NCBI RefSeq assembly: GCF_029223525.1
Contig: NZ_JARHTQ010000034.1
Coordinates: forward strand, 1 to 64,000
Source: Streptantibioticus ferralitis
GTDB lineage: Bacteria > Actinomycetota > Actinomycetes > Streptomycetales > Streptomycetaceae
DNA length: 64,000 nt
Direction: 5' to 3'
In this document: positions 8,622-17,351 of the stretch, piece after piece
Layout of the letters: each line of letters opens with the position of its first letter
Numbering within the stretch: the stretch's first letter is position 1
Program-made: the position numbers and the translations under genes
Notes under the pieces: model-generated
The model's database searches: none
Told to the model about the DNA's origin: nothing
Seen by the model: the letters and a program-made list of their open reading frames with translations, nothing else

Positions 8622-8867
8622 GTGCCCAGCGCCCCCTGCCAGCTTCCACGGTGCTCGTCTACAGGTGCCACGCAAGCGTCAGTTCAGCCCCTTCCTCGCA
8701 GTGGTGCGAAATCAGCCATACCAGGAGCGAGATCGAGCCAACCCCCCCTGGGGCAAGCCGACTTGCCAGACCCCTCTCCTAGCGTCAGTGCCGCATGCCT
8801 CTGGCGATTGGTCTTCCGCGCGGTCGTTGACAGCGGGGCCACGTCGCGCGCGTGGTGGATGCGGCGG

Positions 8868-9239
8868 TTACCGGTCGGCGTACCGGTGCTGCTCTTCCTT
8901 GAGGGCTCTCAGGAATCTCTTGTTGCCCGCTCGTCCGGTGAGTACGCACGCCGTTCCGGCGAGGAGGTAGGCACCGCCGACCTTGACCGCGACGGAGTAG
9001 CGGCGTCCCTCGCCCAGCGTGACGAAGGCGACGCTGCCCATCGTGTACCAGGCCTTCCGGGCGCTGACCGCCGTGACAGGTGCCCTGTCGATTACCTGGC
9101 CGTGGCTGCTGTAGAGCACCAACTCGCCCTCGACGATGTGGACTTTGCCATTCTGTGTGAGGGGCTTCATGCCGCCGAGTCCCGCGCCTATCTGCACGTG
9201 CGTTCCCTCGAAGGCGGGCTTTCCCTGGTGTGGTGGCAT
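8868..9239 (-). CDS. Small hypothetical protein with one hydrophobic segment
   Basis: A 123-aa protein of unknown function. The first 80 residues are beta-rich and PH-like in appearance (KVHIVEGELVLYSSHGQVID, then a Tyr-Thr-Met-Gly strand). A hydrophobic stretch VGGAYLLAGTACVLTG near residues 90-105 could be a membrane anchor, followed by a basic tail. The start at 9239 follows GGAAGGG about 12 nt upstream; the frame is open for another 56 codons without a clear ribosome site. No operon partner is visible. Confidence 0.5.
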   Translation of the reverse strand: MPPHQGKPAFEGTHVQIGAGLGGMKPLTQNGKVHIVEGELVLYSSHGQVIDRAPVTAVSARKAWYTMGSVAFVTLGEGRRYSVAVKVGGAYLLAGTACVLTGRAGNKRFLRALKEEQHRYADR

Positions 9240-9699
9240 GGGCCTGACACCCTTCCGTGTCCGGAGGCGGTCGAATCGCGGATCACCATAAAGGTGACTG
9301 GCAAGTAGCGGATCCCCTCGTTCCGGAACTGTCCTGGCGCGAGCAAGGGCCGCGTGTCTTCTGGGATCGGCCGAGTTGACCACGGCAAAGCTGCGGGTGC
9401 CGAACAATGTATTCGCGCAGGTCAGGCGGTCATGCGCGTGTGTGGGGGAGGGGCATGAAAGCTGGTCGTGGCGAAGGCGTGGGGCGGCGATGCGTGAGCG
9501 CTTGACGGCTGATCTGTTCGGCCTGGTATGGCTTTTGAGGGGGGTTCAGGGCATGGAGTCGGTCCCATCACGCGGTGCAGCTTCCCCTGAGGGTGGAGTA
9601 GAGCGATGTACGGGCTTCGGTATCGGAATGCGGCTGCGTATAGGCACGGGAAAGGTAGCTACACAGCGAATTTGAATAGCTGCGCAGAGTAGTCAACGC
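9240..9699. other. Gene-poor stretch before the att-like site
   Basis: No gene is recognised. At 9393-9430 the sequence GTGCCGAACAATGTATTCGC and what follows resembles the terminus found beside several transposase genes here (for example 24339) and a similar one at 25994. A few codons beyond it resemble the tail of the integrase fragment at 25995-26190. It is probably the end of an older mobile element. Confidence 0.35.
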
Positions 9700-9744
9700 G
9701 ACTGGGGGTCAAGGGGTCGCAGGTTCAAATCCTGTCGTCCCGAC
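9700..9744 (+). other. att-like site: 3' half of tRNA-Pro(GGG)
   Basis: The sequence runs from the 3' side of the anticodon arm (CTGGGGGTCAAG) through the T arm (GGTTCAAATCC) to the acceptor end (GTCCCGAC). It matches the 3' half of a Streptomyces-type tRNA-Pro with anticodon GGG. The expected 5' half (CGGGAC..GGCGCAGC) is absent upstream. Such half-tRNAs are the identity segments used by SLP1/pSAM2-type integrases, and the integrase gene overlaps it. Confidence 0.8.
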
Positions 9745-11190
9745 TTGCGAAGCCGCAGGTCGAAGGCCGTTTCCTCGAATTTGAGGAGGCGGCCTTTTGG
9801 TCGTCCCATGGAGGTGTGGTCGCAATGTGGTCGCGTCCTCGCCTGGAGGCTCGAGGGCGTGTGGTGAACTGGCGGGCGGTGCGGGGGAATAGCCGGGCTT
9901 GAGCATCTGGGGGAGCCAGGTCAGGTGGTCGGGTCGTGGTCGCAGCCAGTTGGGCCAGTGCAGGCGGCTGCGGTCTGGGTCCGCTTGGGTCAGGGTTTGC
10001 TCGATCGCGTTGACGGCGTCGTGGGCAGCTTGGGTCGTCAGGTGGCTGTAGATGTTGGCGGTCGTGGACAAGGTGGAGTGCCTGAGAGTCTTCGATACGA
10101 CCGTGAGGGGGACGCCGGCGTTGATGGTCAGGGTGGCGGCGAGGTGGCGAAGGTCGTGGAGGCCGATGCGGGGCACGCCGGCTTCCTGCGAGACGCGGCG
10201 GAAGCGGTGGAGGACGTGTTCGGGGCGCAGGGGGCGTCCGTCGGGGTGGCAGAAGACCAGGTCTGCGTAGGGATCGTCTGGGCTGGCGGGTGAGGTGGGG
10301 GCGCTTGCGGCGCGGTGTTTGAGGGCTGTGGCGACGCGTGGGGAGATGGCGACCCAGTTCTTGCTGCTGGATGTCTTCGGCGGGGTGAGGACCAGGTGGT
10401 TGTTGTCGATGGCGGAGAGGGTGTAGCGGACGTAGAGGACCTTGTCTTGGAAGTGGACGTCCCTCCAGTGGAGTGCGAGTGCTTCGCCTCTGCGCATGCC
10501 GGTGCCGATGAGGAGTTCGCATAGGTCGGCGATGACCGGGTCGCGATGGTGGCAGTGGCGCAGGAAGCGTGCTGCTTCCTGTGGTGTCCAGATGCGCCGT
10601 TCCGGGGTTTGTGGCCTGGGGAGGACGGCTGGTCGTGCCGGGTTGTGGGGCAGGCGGTGCTGCCGGACGGCGTCGCCGAGCGCGCTGGAGAGGGTGGCCA
10701 GGCAGCGGTGCACGGTGACTTTGCCGCGTCCTTGGGCGAGTTGGGTGTGGACGAAGCCGGCGATGTGGCGGTGGCTGAGTTCGTCGAGCTTGAGGCTGCC
10801 AAGCGCGGGGATGAGGTCTTTGGTGACGTAGTCGCGGTAACGCACCAGCGTGGTGGGTTTGATGACGAGTGCTTTTGTCTTCAGCCAGCTGCTGAGGTAA
10901 TCGGCGACACTTTGGTTGGGGTCGGCGTTGAAACCGCCCGCCTCGCCCTCGAGCAACCGGTGAAGTGACGCTCGGGCGGCGTGGCGGGTGGGGAAGCCGC
11001 CGCGACGGACCGTAGTTCGTTCCCCAGCGGGGGAGGGCAGGTCGACGGCGAAGGTCCAGGTGCCGTGATCGGGGGCGGAAGCGATTTTGGGGCAGCGGGT
11101 GCCGAGTTGATGGTGTTGGGCGTCGCGGCAGCCGCAGCGGCGGTAGACGCGTCCGCGGTCGGCGTAGGAGCGCACGATGATCGCCTCCAA
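9709..11190 (-). CDS. Tyrosine site-specific integrase (integrative-element type)
   Basis: A 493-aa phage-integrase-family protein. It has a small Cys-rich N-terminus (RRCGCRDAQHHQLGTRC), a SAM-like core-binding domain (about 95-180) and a catalytic domain from about 200. Visible catalytic residues are Arg in GTGMRRGEAL, HDLRHLAAT, the LRHSTLSTT histidine and the nucleophile Tyr in NIYSHL. It catalyses integration at a tRNA-Pro site. The last 11 codons (GTTGFEPATP, stop) are encoded by the antisense strand of the tRNA half, so gene and att overlap. The upstream side, where xis and rep genes are usual, instead holds transposase debris, so the element is a relic. Confidence 0.88.
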   Translation of the reverse strand: MEAIIVRSYADRGRVYRRCGCRDAQHHQLGTRCPKIASAPDHGTWTFAVDLPSPAGERTTVRRGGFPTRHAARASLHRLLEGEAGGFNADPNQSVADYLSSWLKTKALVIKPTTLVRYRDYVTKDLIPALGSLKLDELSHRHIAGFVHTQLAQGRGKVTVHRCLATLSSALGDAVRQHRLPHNPARPAVLPRPQTPERRIWTPQEAARFLRHCHHRDPVIADLCELLIGTGMRRGEALALHWRDVHFQDKVLYVRYTLSAIDNNHLVLTPPKTSSSKNWVAISPRVATALKHRAASAPTSPASPDDPYADLVFCHPDGRPLRPEHVLHRFRRVSQEAGVPRIGLHDLRHLAATLTINAGVPLTVVSKTLRHSTLSTTANIYSHLTTQAAHDAVNAIEQTLTQADPDRSRLHWPNWLRPRPDHLTWLPQMLKPGYSPAPPASSPHALEPPGEDATTLRPHLHGTTKRPPPQIRGNGLRPAASQVGTTGFEPATP

Positions 11191-11354
11191 GTAGAGCCAA
11201 GGATGCCAACACGCTCAGTGTCAGCCTGGAGCCCACCACGCGACCACCTGCAGTGCCATACCTGCTCTGACCTGTGGCGATCCCTTGTCGGGGCGACAAG
11301 TGCGATGCGGCCTCGCCATGGACAGGGGGTGCGTGATGAGCCCGCCCCTGGTGA

Positions 11355-11545
11355 ATGGCTAGGGTTGTCCGAGGCGCCGCGGTCCGTCGGCGTGAAGCGG
11401 GGACGAGCTCCGCCGAGCTGCCGCTCCAGCACGGTGAGTTGGTGCCGCAGGGCCAGGATCTCCATGTCTTTGTCTCGGTCGCGCATTGGCAGCAGACGCA
11501 GCGCGGCGAAGGCGTTCGTCGAGGCAGGCCAGGTGGAGCAGCACG
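11355..11545 (-). pseudogene. Transposase N-terminal remnant
   Basis: The segment MRDRDKDMEILALRHQLTVL and what follows matches the coiled N-terminal region of the transposases at 3444-3643 and 24365-25447. The upstream leader (LLHLACL) is in a different frame, showing at least one frameshift, and the protein stops matching after about 50 residues. It sits where the integrase's partner genes would be expected. Confidence 0.65.
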
Positions 11546-11801
11546 ACCGGCCATCATGCCCGGCGACGCCTACCCGCCGTGGCAGACATCGCGATCCGCG
11601 CCCGGCATCCGGGCGATCAGCGGTTCAAACGGATCCAACCTCGCCTGGCCGGGGCGCCATGTTCGGCTTCTCCGGCGACGGGATGTTGTGCGGCGACCGG
11701 TCCTGGTTGTCGCGTGGTGCACGGCAGACGCGCTGCTCGGTCCTGCTTCTCTGAGCGGAGCGCCTGCCGGGCCGTCGTCCTGGAGGGAGAAGGCGAAGCA
11801 A

Positions 11802-11820
11802 CTGGAGTTGTCAACTCCAG
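11802..11820. promoter_or_regulatory. Perfect palindrome, likely TetR operator
   Basis: CTGGAGTTGTCAACTCCAG is a 19-bp perfect palindrome ending 19 bp before the TetR start codon. It contains a TTGTCA -35-like hexamer. Position and symmetry fit an autoregulatory operator of the adjacent repressor. Confidence 0.7.
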
Positions 11821-11839
11821 ATAGTGCTACTGTGGACTC

Positions 11840-12511
11840 ATGCACGGAATGGATTCATCCGCGTCCCGTGGCGCACGGCGCCTGAGACGCGATGCCGAGG
11901 CCAACCGGCAGCGCACACTCCAGGCTGCTCGGGAGGTGTTCGCCGAACGGGGGCTGGGGGTGAACCTTGACGACATCGCTCGCCATGCCGGTGTCGGAGT
12001 GGCGACTTCCTACCGGCTTTTCGGCAACAAGCAAGCGCTGATCAACGAGCTGTTCGAAGAGCGTGTCGATGCCTTGGTGGCGCTCGCCGATCAGGCCCTG
12101 ACGATTGACGACCCGTGGGAGGGGTTCGTCAGCCTGCTGACCATGGCGTTGGAGCAGCTGGAAGCCGATCGCGGACTGCGAGAAGTGGTGTTCGCCGAGC
12201 TCGGGGGTCGTCCCCTGGTCGCGCAGGCTCGCCGCAAGTTCATGCCCGCAGCCGACGCGGTCATGCGTCGTGCCCAGGACGCTGGCCTGCTGCGTTCGGA
12301 CTTGACGACGACCGACCTGCCCCTCATCTCCTACATGGTGAGCTGTGTGATCCAGCACACCCAACCGGTCTCGAGCGAGGTGTGGAGGCGCTACCTGACG
12401 ATCGTCCTGGACGGCCTGCACGTCCGCCCCGGGCTGACGGACATGCCGGTGGTCGCCCTCACGACCGCCGAGGAAGAGCATGTTGCCAGCTTGAACGCCT
12501 CCCGTTCCTGA
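11840..12511 (+). CDS. TetR-family transcriptional regulator
   Basis: A 223-aa protein. Residues 15-75 form the TetR helix-turn-helix (RTLQAAREVFAERG, VGVATSYRLFGNKQALI); the C-terminal domain is an all-helical ligand pocket with the LREVVFAELGGRPLV and QDAGLLRSDLTTTDL segments seen in many Streptomyces TetR proteins. It probably represses itself through the palindrome at 11802-11820 and may control the flavoprotein gene 298 bp downstream on the same strand. An ATG at 11849 is an alternative start; no strong ribosome site precedes either, so a leaderless or short-leader transcript is possible. Confidence 0.88.
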   Translation: MHGMDSSASRGARRLRRDAEANRQRTLQAAREVFAERGLGVNLDDIARHAGVGVATSYRLFGNKQALINELFEERVDALVALADQALTIDDPWEGFVSLLTMALEQLEADRGLREVVFAELGGRPLVAQARRKFMPAADAVMRRAQDAGLLRSDLTTTDLPLISYMVSCVIQHTQPVSSEVWRRYLTIVLDGLHVRPGLTDMPVVALTTAEEEHVASLNASRS

Positions 12512-12809
12512 GCGTTTCCGTAAACCCCGAGGCGACCCTCGCCGGGCCTGATGCCTTGCTCTTGCCGGGCCCGGAATCTGCGCTTGGGCCTGATCGCAGC
12601 GGCGTGAGCCACCGCGTGCGGTCAAGGGCCCCTGCTGACATGCCTTTCCGCTGCGGTGTTGTGCGTTGAGTCTGACGGCTGGACATCGCGCGAGCGGAAG
12701 GTCCTCACAAGCCGTGGCTGTGCTGCGGTGTTGCACCGGTAACCGCGGGCCGCGCTGAGTACGGCCGGCTTCCAACCTTCGAAAAGCAACCACGGAAGGA
12801 CGACATTCG

Positions 12810-14213
12810 TTGAATCCGACAGCTCTCGAGGTCGACTACCTGATCGTCGGAGCCGGGGCCATGGGCATGGCCTTCGCCGACACCCTCATCGCCGAAACCG
12901 ACGCGACGGTTGCCATCGTCGACCGCTATGACCAGCCCGGCGGGCACTGGACGGTCGCCTACCCCTTCGTGCGCCTGCACCAGCCGTCGGCCTACTACGG
13001 CGTCAACTCCCGCGAGTTGGGCAGCGGCGCGGTGGACCAGGTCGGCTGGAACGCCGGAATGCAGGAGCTGGCCTCGGCCAGCGAGATCCTGGCCTACTTG
13101 GACCAGGTGATGCGCAAGACACTCCTGCCGACCGGCCGGGTCTCCTACTTCCCCAAGTCGTTCTACGACGGCCCGGATCCACAGCGGCCCGACGTCCAGC
13201 GGTTCCACTCCGTCGTCAGCGGGGCCGGCTTCGAGGTGACCGTCAAACGCCGGACCGTGGACGCCACTTACATGAACGTCACGGTGCCGGCCATGGCGCC
13301 GCCCAAGTACGAAGTCGCTCCCGACGTCCGCCTGATAACCCCCAACCAACTGCCCGCCCTGCAGGACCAGCCGCCCCACTACACCGTCGTCGGGGCGGGA
13401 AAGACGGGCATCGACGCCTGCCTGTGGCTGCTCAGTCGCGGTACCGATCCGTCCGACATCACCTGGATCATGCCCCGCGATTCCTGGCTGATCGACCGCG
13501 CCCACACCCAGCCCGGGGACTCCTACATCGAAACGGAAGCAGCCCGTCGCGAGGCCGTGGTCGGCGCTGACACGGTCCAGGAGCTGTTCGCACGGCTGGA
13601 GAGCAGCGGCCTGCTGCTGCGGCTGTCGCCCGACATCGAGCCGACCGCCTACCGCTGCGCGACGGTCGCCCGCGCCGAACTCGAGCAGCTACGCCGCATC
13701 GGCGACATCGTCCGCCACGGCAGGGTCAAGCGCATCGACGAGAACGCGATCGAACTCGACCAGGTCACCATTCCCGCGCAGAATGGAACCCTCTACATCG
13801 ACTGCACCGCCGACGGCCTGGAGCGACGGCCGACGGTGCCGGTGTTCGACCAAGCGTGCATCACGTTGCAGGCGGTGGTTCCCTGCCAGCAGGTGTTCAG
13901 CGCCGCAGTCACCGCCCACGTCGAGGCGAGTTACGCCGACGACGACACCAAGAACGCGCTGTGCCCACCCTCGCAGCACCCTGACTCCGCCCTGGACTGG
14001 ATACAGTTCTTCGGCGACATCCAGGAGCGGATCGCGCGATGGACCGCCGACCCCGCACTCCTCGAATGGCTCAGCACCTGCAGGCTCCTGGGCCGACGGC
14101 TCCCCGAGCTCTCCCCCGAGCAGCGGACCGCACTCCTGCCCATGCTCCAAGCCCAGAAGCTGAAGCTGGAGCAGCTTCTCGACCAGGCAAACGTAGTCGC
14201 GGCGGTGAACTGA
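12810..14213 (+). CDS. FAD/NAD(P)-dependent flavoprotein oxidoreductase
   Basis: A 467-aa protein with an N-terminal Rossmann FAD motif (YLIVGAGAMGMAFADTL, then IVDRYDQPGGHW). A second nucleotide-binding motif lies in the middle (YTVVGAGKTGIDACLWLL), as in flavin monooxygenases and related NAD(P)-binding flavoproteins. It lacks a signal peptide, so it is cytoplasmic. The substrate is unknown. The start is TTG at 12810, preceded by GGAAGGA; no in-frame ATG gives the complete first strand. The neighbouring TetR gene suggests inducible control by a small molecule. Confidence 0.75.
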   Translation: MNPTALEVDYLIVGAGAMGMAFADTLIAETDATVAIVDRYDQPGGHWTVAYPFVRLHQPSAYYGVNSRELGSGAVDQVGWNAGMQELASASEILAYLDQVMRKTLLPTGRVSYFPKSFYDGPDPQRPDVQRFHSVVSGAGFEVTVKRRTVDATYMNVTVPAMAPPKYEVAPDVRLITPNQLPALQDQPPHYTVVGAGKTGIDACLWLLSRGTDPSDITWIMPRDSWLIDRAHTQPGDSYIETEAARREAVVGADTVQELFARLESSGLLLRLSPDIEPTAYRCATVARAELEQLRRIGDIVRHGRVKRIDENAIELDQVTIPAQNGTLYIDCTADGLERRPTVPVFDQACITLQAVVPCQQVFSAAVTAHVEASYADDDTKNALCPPSQHPDSALDWIQFFGDIQERIARWTADPALLEWLSTCRLLGRRLPELSPEQRTALLPMLQAQKLKLEQLLDQANVVAAVN

Positions 14214-14283
14214 CCGGGCGTATAGGGCTGATGGATCGGCGGTCTTGCTGACGGACGGTTGTCTGTCGCGGTAGATCGTCTGG

Positions 14284-14339
14284 TATGCGGTATGCGGTAT
14301 GCGGTATGCGGTATGCGGTATGCGGTATGCGGTATGCGG
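14284..14339. repeat. Heptanucleotide tandem repeat, 8 units
   Basis: Eight perfect head-to-tail copies of TATGCGG (56 bp) with no variation between units. It lies 70 bp past the flavoprotein stop. Seven is not a multiple of three, so it would shift frames if translated; it is probably noncoding and prone to slippage. Confidence 0.95.
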
Positions 14340-15015
14340 ATGGGGGCGGACTGACGGCGAAGGTGCGCCAGCGTCGCGAGGTGGTGCGTCGGGAGGCCGT
14401 TGGGCGGTTCACCGAGGTACGCCGTCGGGCCTTCGCGAAAGGCAATTGGTCGCCTGCCCTGGGAATCTCATGATGCTGTCCATCCAGCTTCTGTTGTTCC
14501 TGTCCGGCCAGCTGTCGCGCCCGGTTCCGTCGATGTCCTCGGGCTGGTGGCCATCGGCTCGGGCGCACTGCTGGGTTGGCGCGTCTAGCGGCGTGTCCTC
14601 GGTGGGCACCACTGCGGCGCCCACGAACGCACGCCAATTCCGGTCGGCCCCCTGGTTCAGAGCCGACCGCCGCCTGGTAGGGACCGGCGGGGACGTGGCG
14701 CAAGCACACCGACACCACCGCCTATGCCGGGTAGTTCATCGTGATAGACCCGCCGGAGCACGTCGGTTCCCGGCGGCTGGCTCATCGCCTCGTTACCGTG
14801 CGCCGGATACGCCACCTGCACTTTCGCGTGGTGCAGCAGACCGTCGCCAGCAGTTGGGCCCAGCGCTGGCGGCTTCCTGGGCGCGCATCAGAGCCATAGG
14901 AATGCGGGAGCGAAGCCGCCCCAACTCCTTTCTACTGTGTATGCGAACTCTGGTTGTGTAAGAACGCAACGATATGCATCGCTGCTCTGTCTGCGATGTG
15001 GGAAGAGAGAGTATT
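14340..15015. other. Intergenic stretch without a recognisable gene
   Basis: Several frames are open because of the repeat and the GC content, but none shows a known domain. A plus-strand stretch near 14735-14900 (FIVIDPPEHVGSRRLAHRL and on to a stop) reads like protein but has no start or family, so it may be a gene remnant. Upstream of the epoxide hydrolase the DNA becomes AT-richer (14930-15015), suggesting its promoter. Confidence 0.4.
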
Positions 15016-16155
15016 GTGGTTGATTCCGACACTGTCGTGCCCTTCGTGCTCAACGTGCCCGACGAAGCGCTGGAGGACTTGCACGACCGCTTGCGTCGTG
15101 TCCGGCTGCCCGAGGCCGAGACCGTCGACGGCTGGGAACAGGGGATTCCGCGCTCCTACGTCCAGCAGTTGTGCCGGTACTGGCTCGAAGAGTACGACTG
15201 GCGTCGACTCGAAGCCGAGCTCAATGATCGCGGACAGTGGCGCACAGTGATCGACGGGCTCGGAATTCATTTCCTTCACGTCCGCTCCCCCCATTCGGAT
15301 GCTCGACCCTTGCTGATCACTCATGGGTGGCCCGGTTCGGTGGTGGAGTTTCTCGACATCCTCGACGAACTGGCCGACCCGCCGGCCGGTGAGCCCGCGT
15401 TTCACGTCGTTGTGCCCTCGTTGCCGGGCTTCGGTTTCTCCGACAAGCCGGCCGGAACCGGCTGGGGGGCCGAGCGCATTGCCGATGCCTGGGCCGAGCT
15501 GATGACCCGGCTCGGCTACGAGCGCTTCCTTGCACAGGGCGGCGACTGGGGTTCGTTCATCACGACGGCGCTGGGGGTCCGTCACCCTGACCGTGTCGAG
15601 GCGTTGCATACGACGATGCCTCTTGTCCAGCCGCCCTCGGGGTTCACCGAGGACGATCTCGGTGAACTCGAGCGTGCGGACCTGGCGGCGGCCAGGGAAG
15701 TGCTGGCGGCTGAGCGCGGGTACCTGATGGTGCAGTCGACGCGCCCTCAAACGCTCGGGTACGGTCTGACGGATTCTCCGGCCGGGCAACTGGCCTGGAT
15801 CATCGAGAAGTTCCAGGGCTGGACCGACTGCGGTGGGCATCCGGAGAACGCGGTGTCTCGTCAGCGGCTGCTGGATAATGTCGCGATCTATTGGTTCGGT
15901 GCGTGTGGTGCGTCCTCGGCGCGGTTGTACTGGGAGAGTCTGCCACCGCAGAACTTGTCGGTTCCGGTGACTGCCCCGTCAGCGGTGTCGATGTTTCCGA
16001 AGGAGCCGTGGCGGGCGCCCCGCGCCTGGGTCGAGGAGCGGTTCAAGAACCTACGGTACTGGAATGGCCTGGACAATGGCGGGCACTTCCCTGCCCTTGA
16101 GGTTCCGCACGTATTCGTCGCTGAGCTGCGAGCCGCCTTCGGACGTGAATCCTGA
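15016..16155 (+). CDS. Epoxide hydrolase-like alpha/beta hydrolase (EHN type)
   Basis: About 379 aa with the N-terminal EHN domain (VPFVLNVPDEALEDL) and an alpha/beta-hydrolase core. The oxyanion segment is THGWPGSVVEF, the nucleophile Asp is in AQGGDWGSF, and the catalytic His is in NGGHFPALE. The family opens epoxides to diols by an ester intermediate in the cytoplasm. The GTG at 15016 is preferred since GGAAGAGAGAG lies just upstream and the family's usual N-terminus begins there; an ATG at 14974 is in frame. It is monocistronic in appearance and the true substrate is unknown. Confidence 0.85.
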   Translation: MVDSDTVVPFVLNVPDEALEDLHDRLRRVRLPEAETVDGWEQGIPRSYVQQLCRYWLEEYDWRRLEAELNDRGQWRTVIDGLGIHFLHVRSPHSDARPLLITHGWPGSVVEFLDILDELADPPAGEPAFHVVVPSLPGFGFSDKPAGTGWGAERIADAWAELMTRLGYERFLAQGGDWGSFITTALGVRHPDRVEALHTTMPLVQPPSGFTEDDLGELERADLAAAREVLAAERGYLMVQSTRPQTLGYGLTDSPAGQLAWIIEKFQGWTDCGGHPENAVSRQRLLDNVAIYWFGACGASSARLYWESLPPQNLSVPVTAPSAVSMFPKEPWRAPRAWVEERFKNLRYWNGLDNGGHFPALEVPHVFVAELRAAFGRES

Positions 16156-16561
16156 CGAGACGAATTCGCTGGCCTGCCGTATACGCAGCACGAGCGCTCA
16201 GCGGAGACAAGGCGCACTGGTGAGTGATGGCGAAGGAGTCGTTTCGCCGGTGCGATTGCGAGTTGCACCAACACGAGACACTGGGAATACGTTGTCAGAG
16301 CGGGAGACACCGGGAACGAGCCGAGCAAGGGCGCATCGCGGTGGGCACGGTGGTGCGGGACGCGGACGCGTGGCGGGTGTCGCTCCAGTCATCGGCACTG
16401 ATCAGGGAGCCAGGCCGAGTTGTGGGAGCTCGACAGGAGTGCGTACGACGTGGGCGGGCGGCTGAACGAGGCTCCCGTCGATGTGGGTGCGGTCACCAGT
16501 GACCGGGAAGCGTGGATCGCAGGACACCGCGGCAACGGCGGTGGCTGCGGGCACAGCCCGC
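16156..16561. other. Intergenic stretch, possible integrase-like scrap
   Basis: No confident gene. A plus frame from 16227 to 16502 begins AKESFRRCDCELHQHETLGI, which faintly recalls the Cys-rich N-terminus of the integrase at 11190 (RRCGCRD..LGTRC), but nothing later in the frame matches. I treat it as unassigned. Confidence 0.25.
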
Positions 16562-17351
16562 TCATGCAGCCGGAAGCGGGTGGGCGGTGAGGTGACGGAC
16601 GGAATCGCGGATGGCGCGGAAGTAGGCCGTCAGTCCGACGAGTGCCACGGCAATCGAGTCCCATGGCGCCGGGATGGCGCCGGAGCCTCCGAAGCTGCCG
16701 AGGCTGGAGAGCAACAGCAGCGCTACCAGGTATCCGAGCAACCAGAGACCGGTGGTCAGGTCTGCGAGGTCTCGCTCGCGGCGGATCTGCTGGTATGCGT
16801 ACAGCGGTGCGGACAAGAAGAGTACGGGGAGTGCGACGCGTAGCTCGTGCCAGCCAGCCCAGTAGGAGATCAGGGTGGCGATTACGAAGGCGGCGGGCGC
16901 GAGCAGGCGGGTGCCCCGCACCCAGTTCGCCATGCGCCCAGGGTCCGCACGCCGTATCGAAGCTTCGGCTATGGTGCTGATGGAATAGGCGAACAGCCCC
17001 AGTACACCGGCGGCCGCGACGATCGACTGCCAGTTGCCGAACGGCAGCAGGAAGGCCAGGCCGATGGCGAAGTTCACCAGCAGCGCACGGCGCGGCACAC
17101 CGGAGTCTCGGTGCACCTTGGCTACGGACTCGGGCAGCAGTCGGCTCTTGCCCAAGGCGTAGGCTTCCCGGCTGGTCTCGGCGGTGAAGACGAGTGCTGA
17201 GCCGGCCGGAGAGACGATCGCGTCGGCGTACAGGATCCAGGTCAGCCAGGTCAGGTTGAGCGACGTGGCGAGTTCGGCGAACGGGGAGTTGAAGTTGACG
17301 CCGTGCCAGCCGCTGCCCAGTTTCCCGGCGGGGACAGCGGCGATGAAAGCC
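16562..17351 (-). pseudogene. APC-family amino-acid permease, C-terminal fragment
   Basis: About 260 residues with six or seven hydrophobic helices, including the conserved LYADAIVSPAGSALVF and the SREAYALGKSRLLP region of amino-acid permeases. The N-terminal helices are missing: the frame runs directly into the left inverted repeat of the IS at 17352. No permease sequence appears on the far side of the IS (18544 on), so this is not a simple insertion but a deletion at the IS edge. The IS end supplies an in-frame ATG (MSFRTAQ), so a truncated protein might still be made. Confidence 0.8.

Noticed and set aside
14284-14339. Possible CRISPR array
   Set aside because: Units are 7 bp, head to tail, without spacers; no cas gene is present.
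14071-14718. Long minus-strand frame containing repeated AYRIPHT-like residues
   Set aside because: It is produced by the heptanucleotide repeat and by the antisense of the flavoprotein gene; no start signal or domain.
16227-16502. Cys-rich small frame as an integrase N-terminus
   Set aside because: Similarity is limited to a few Cys/Arg residues and is lost afterwards.
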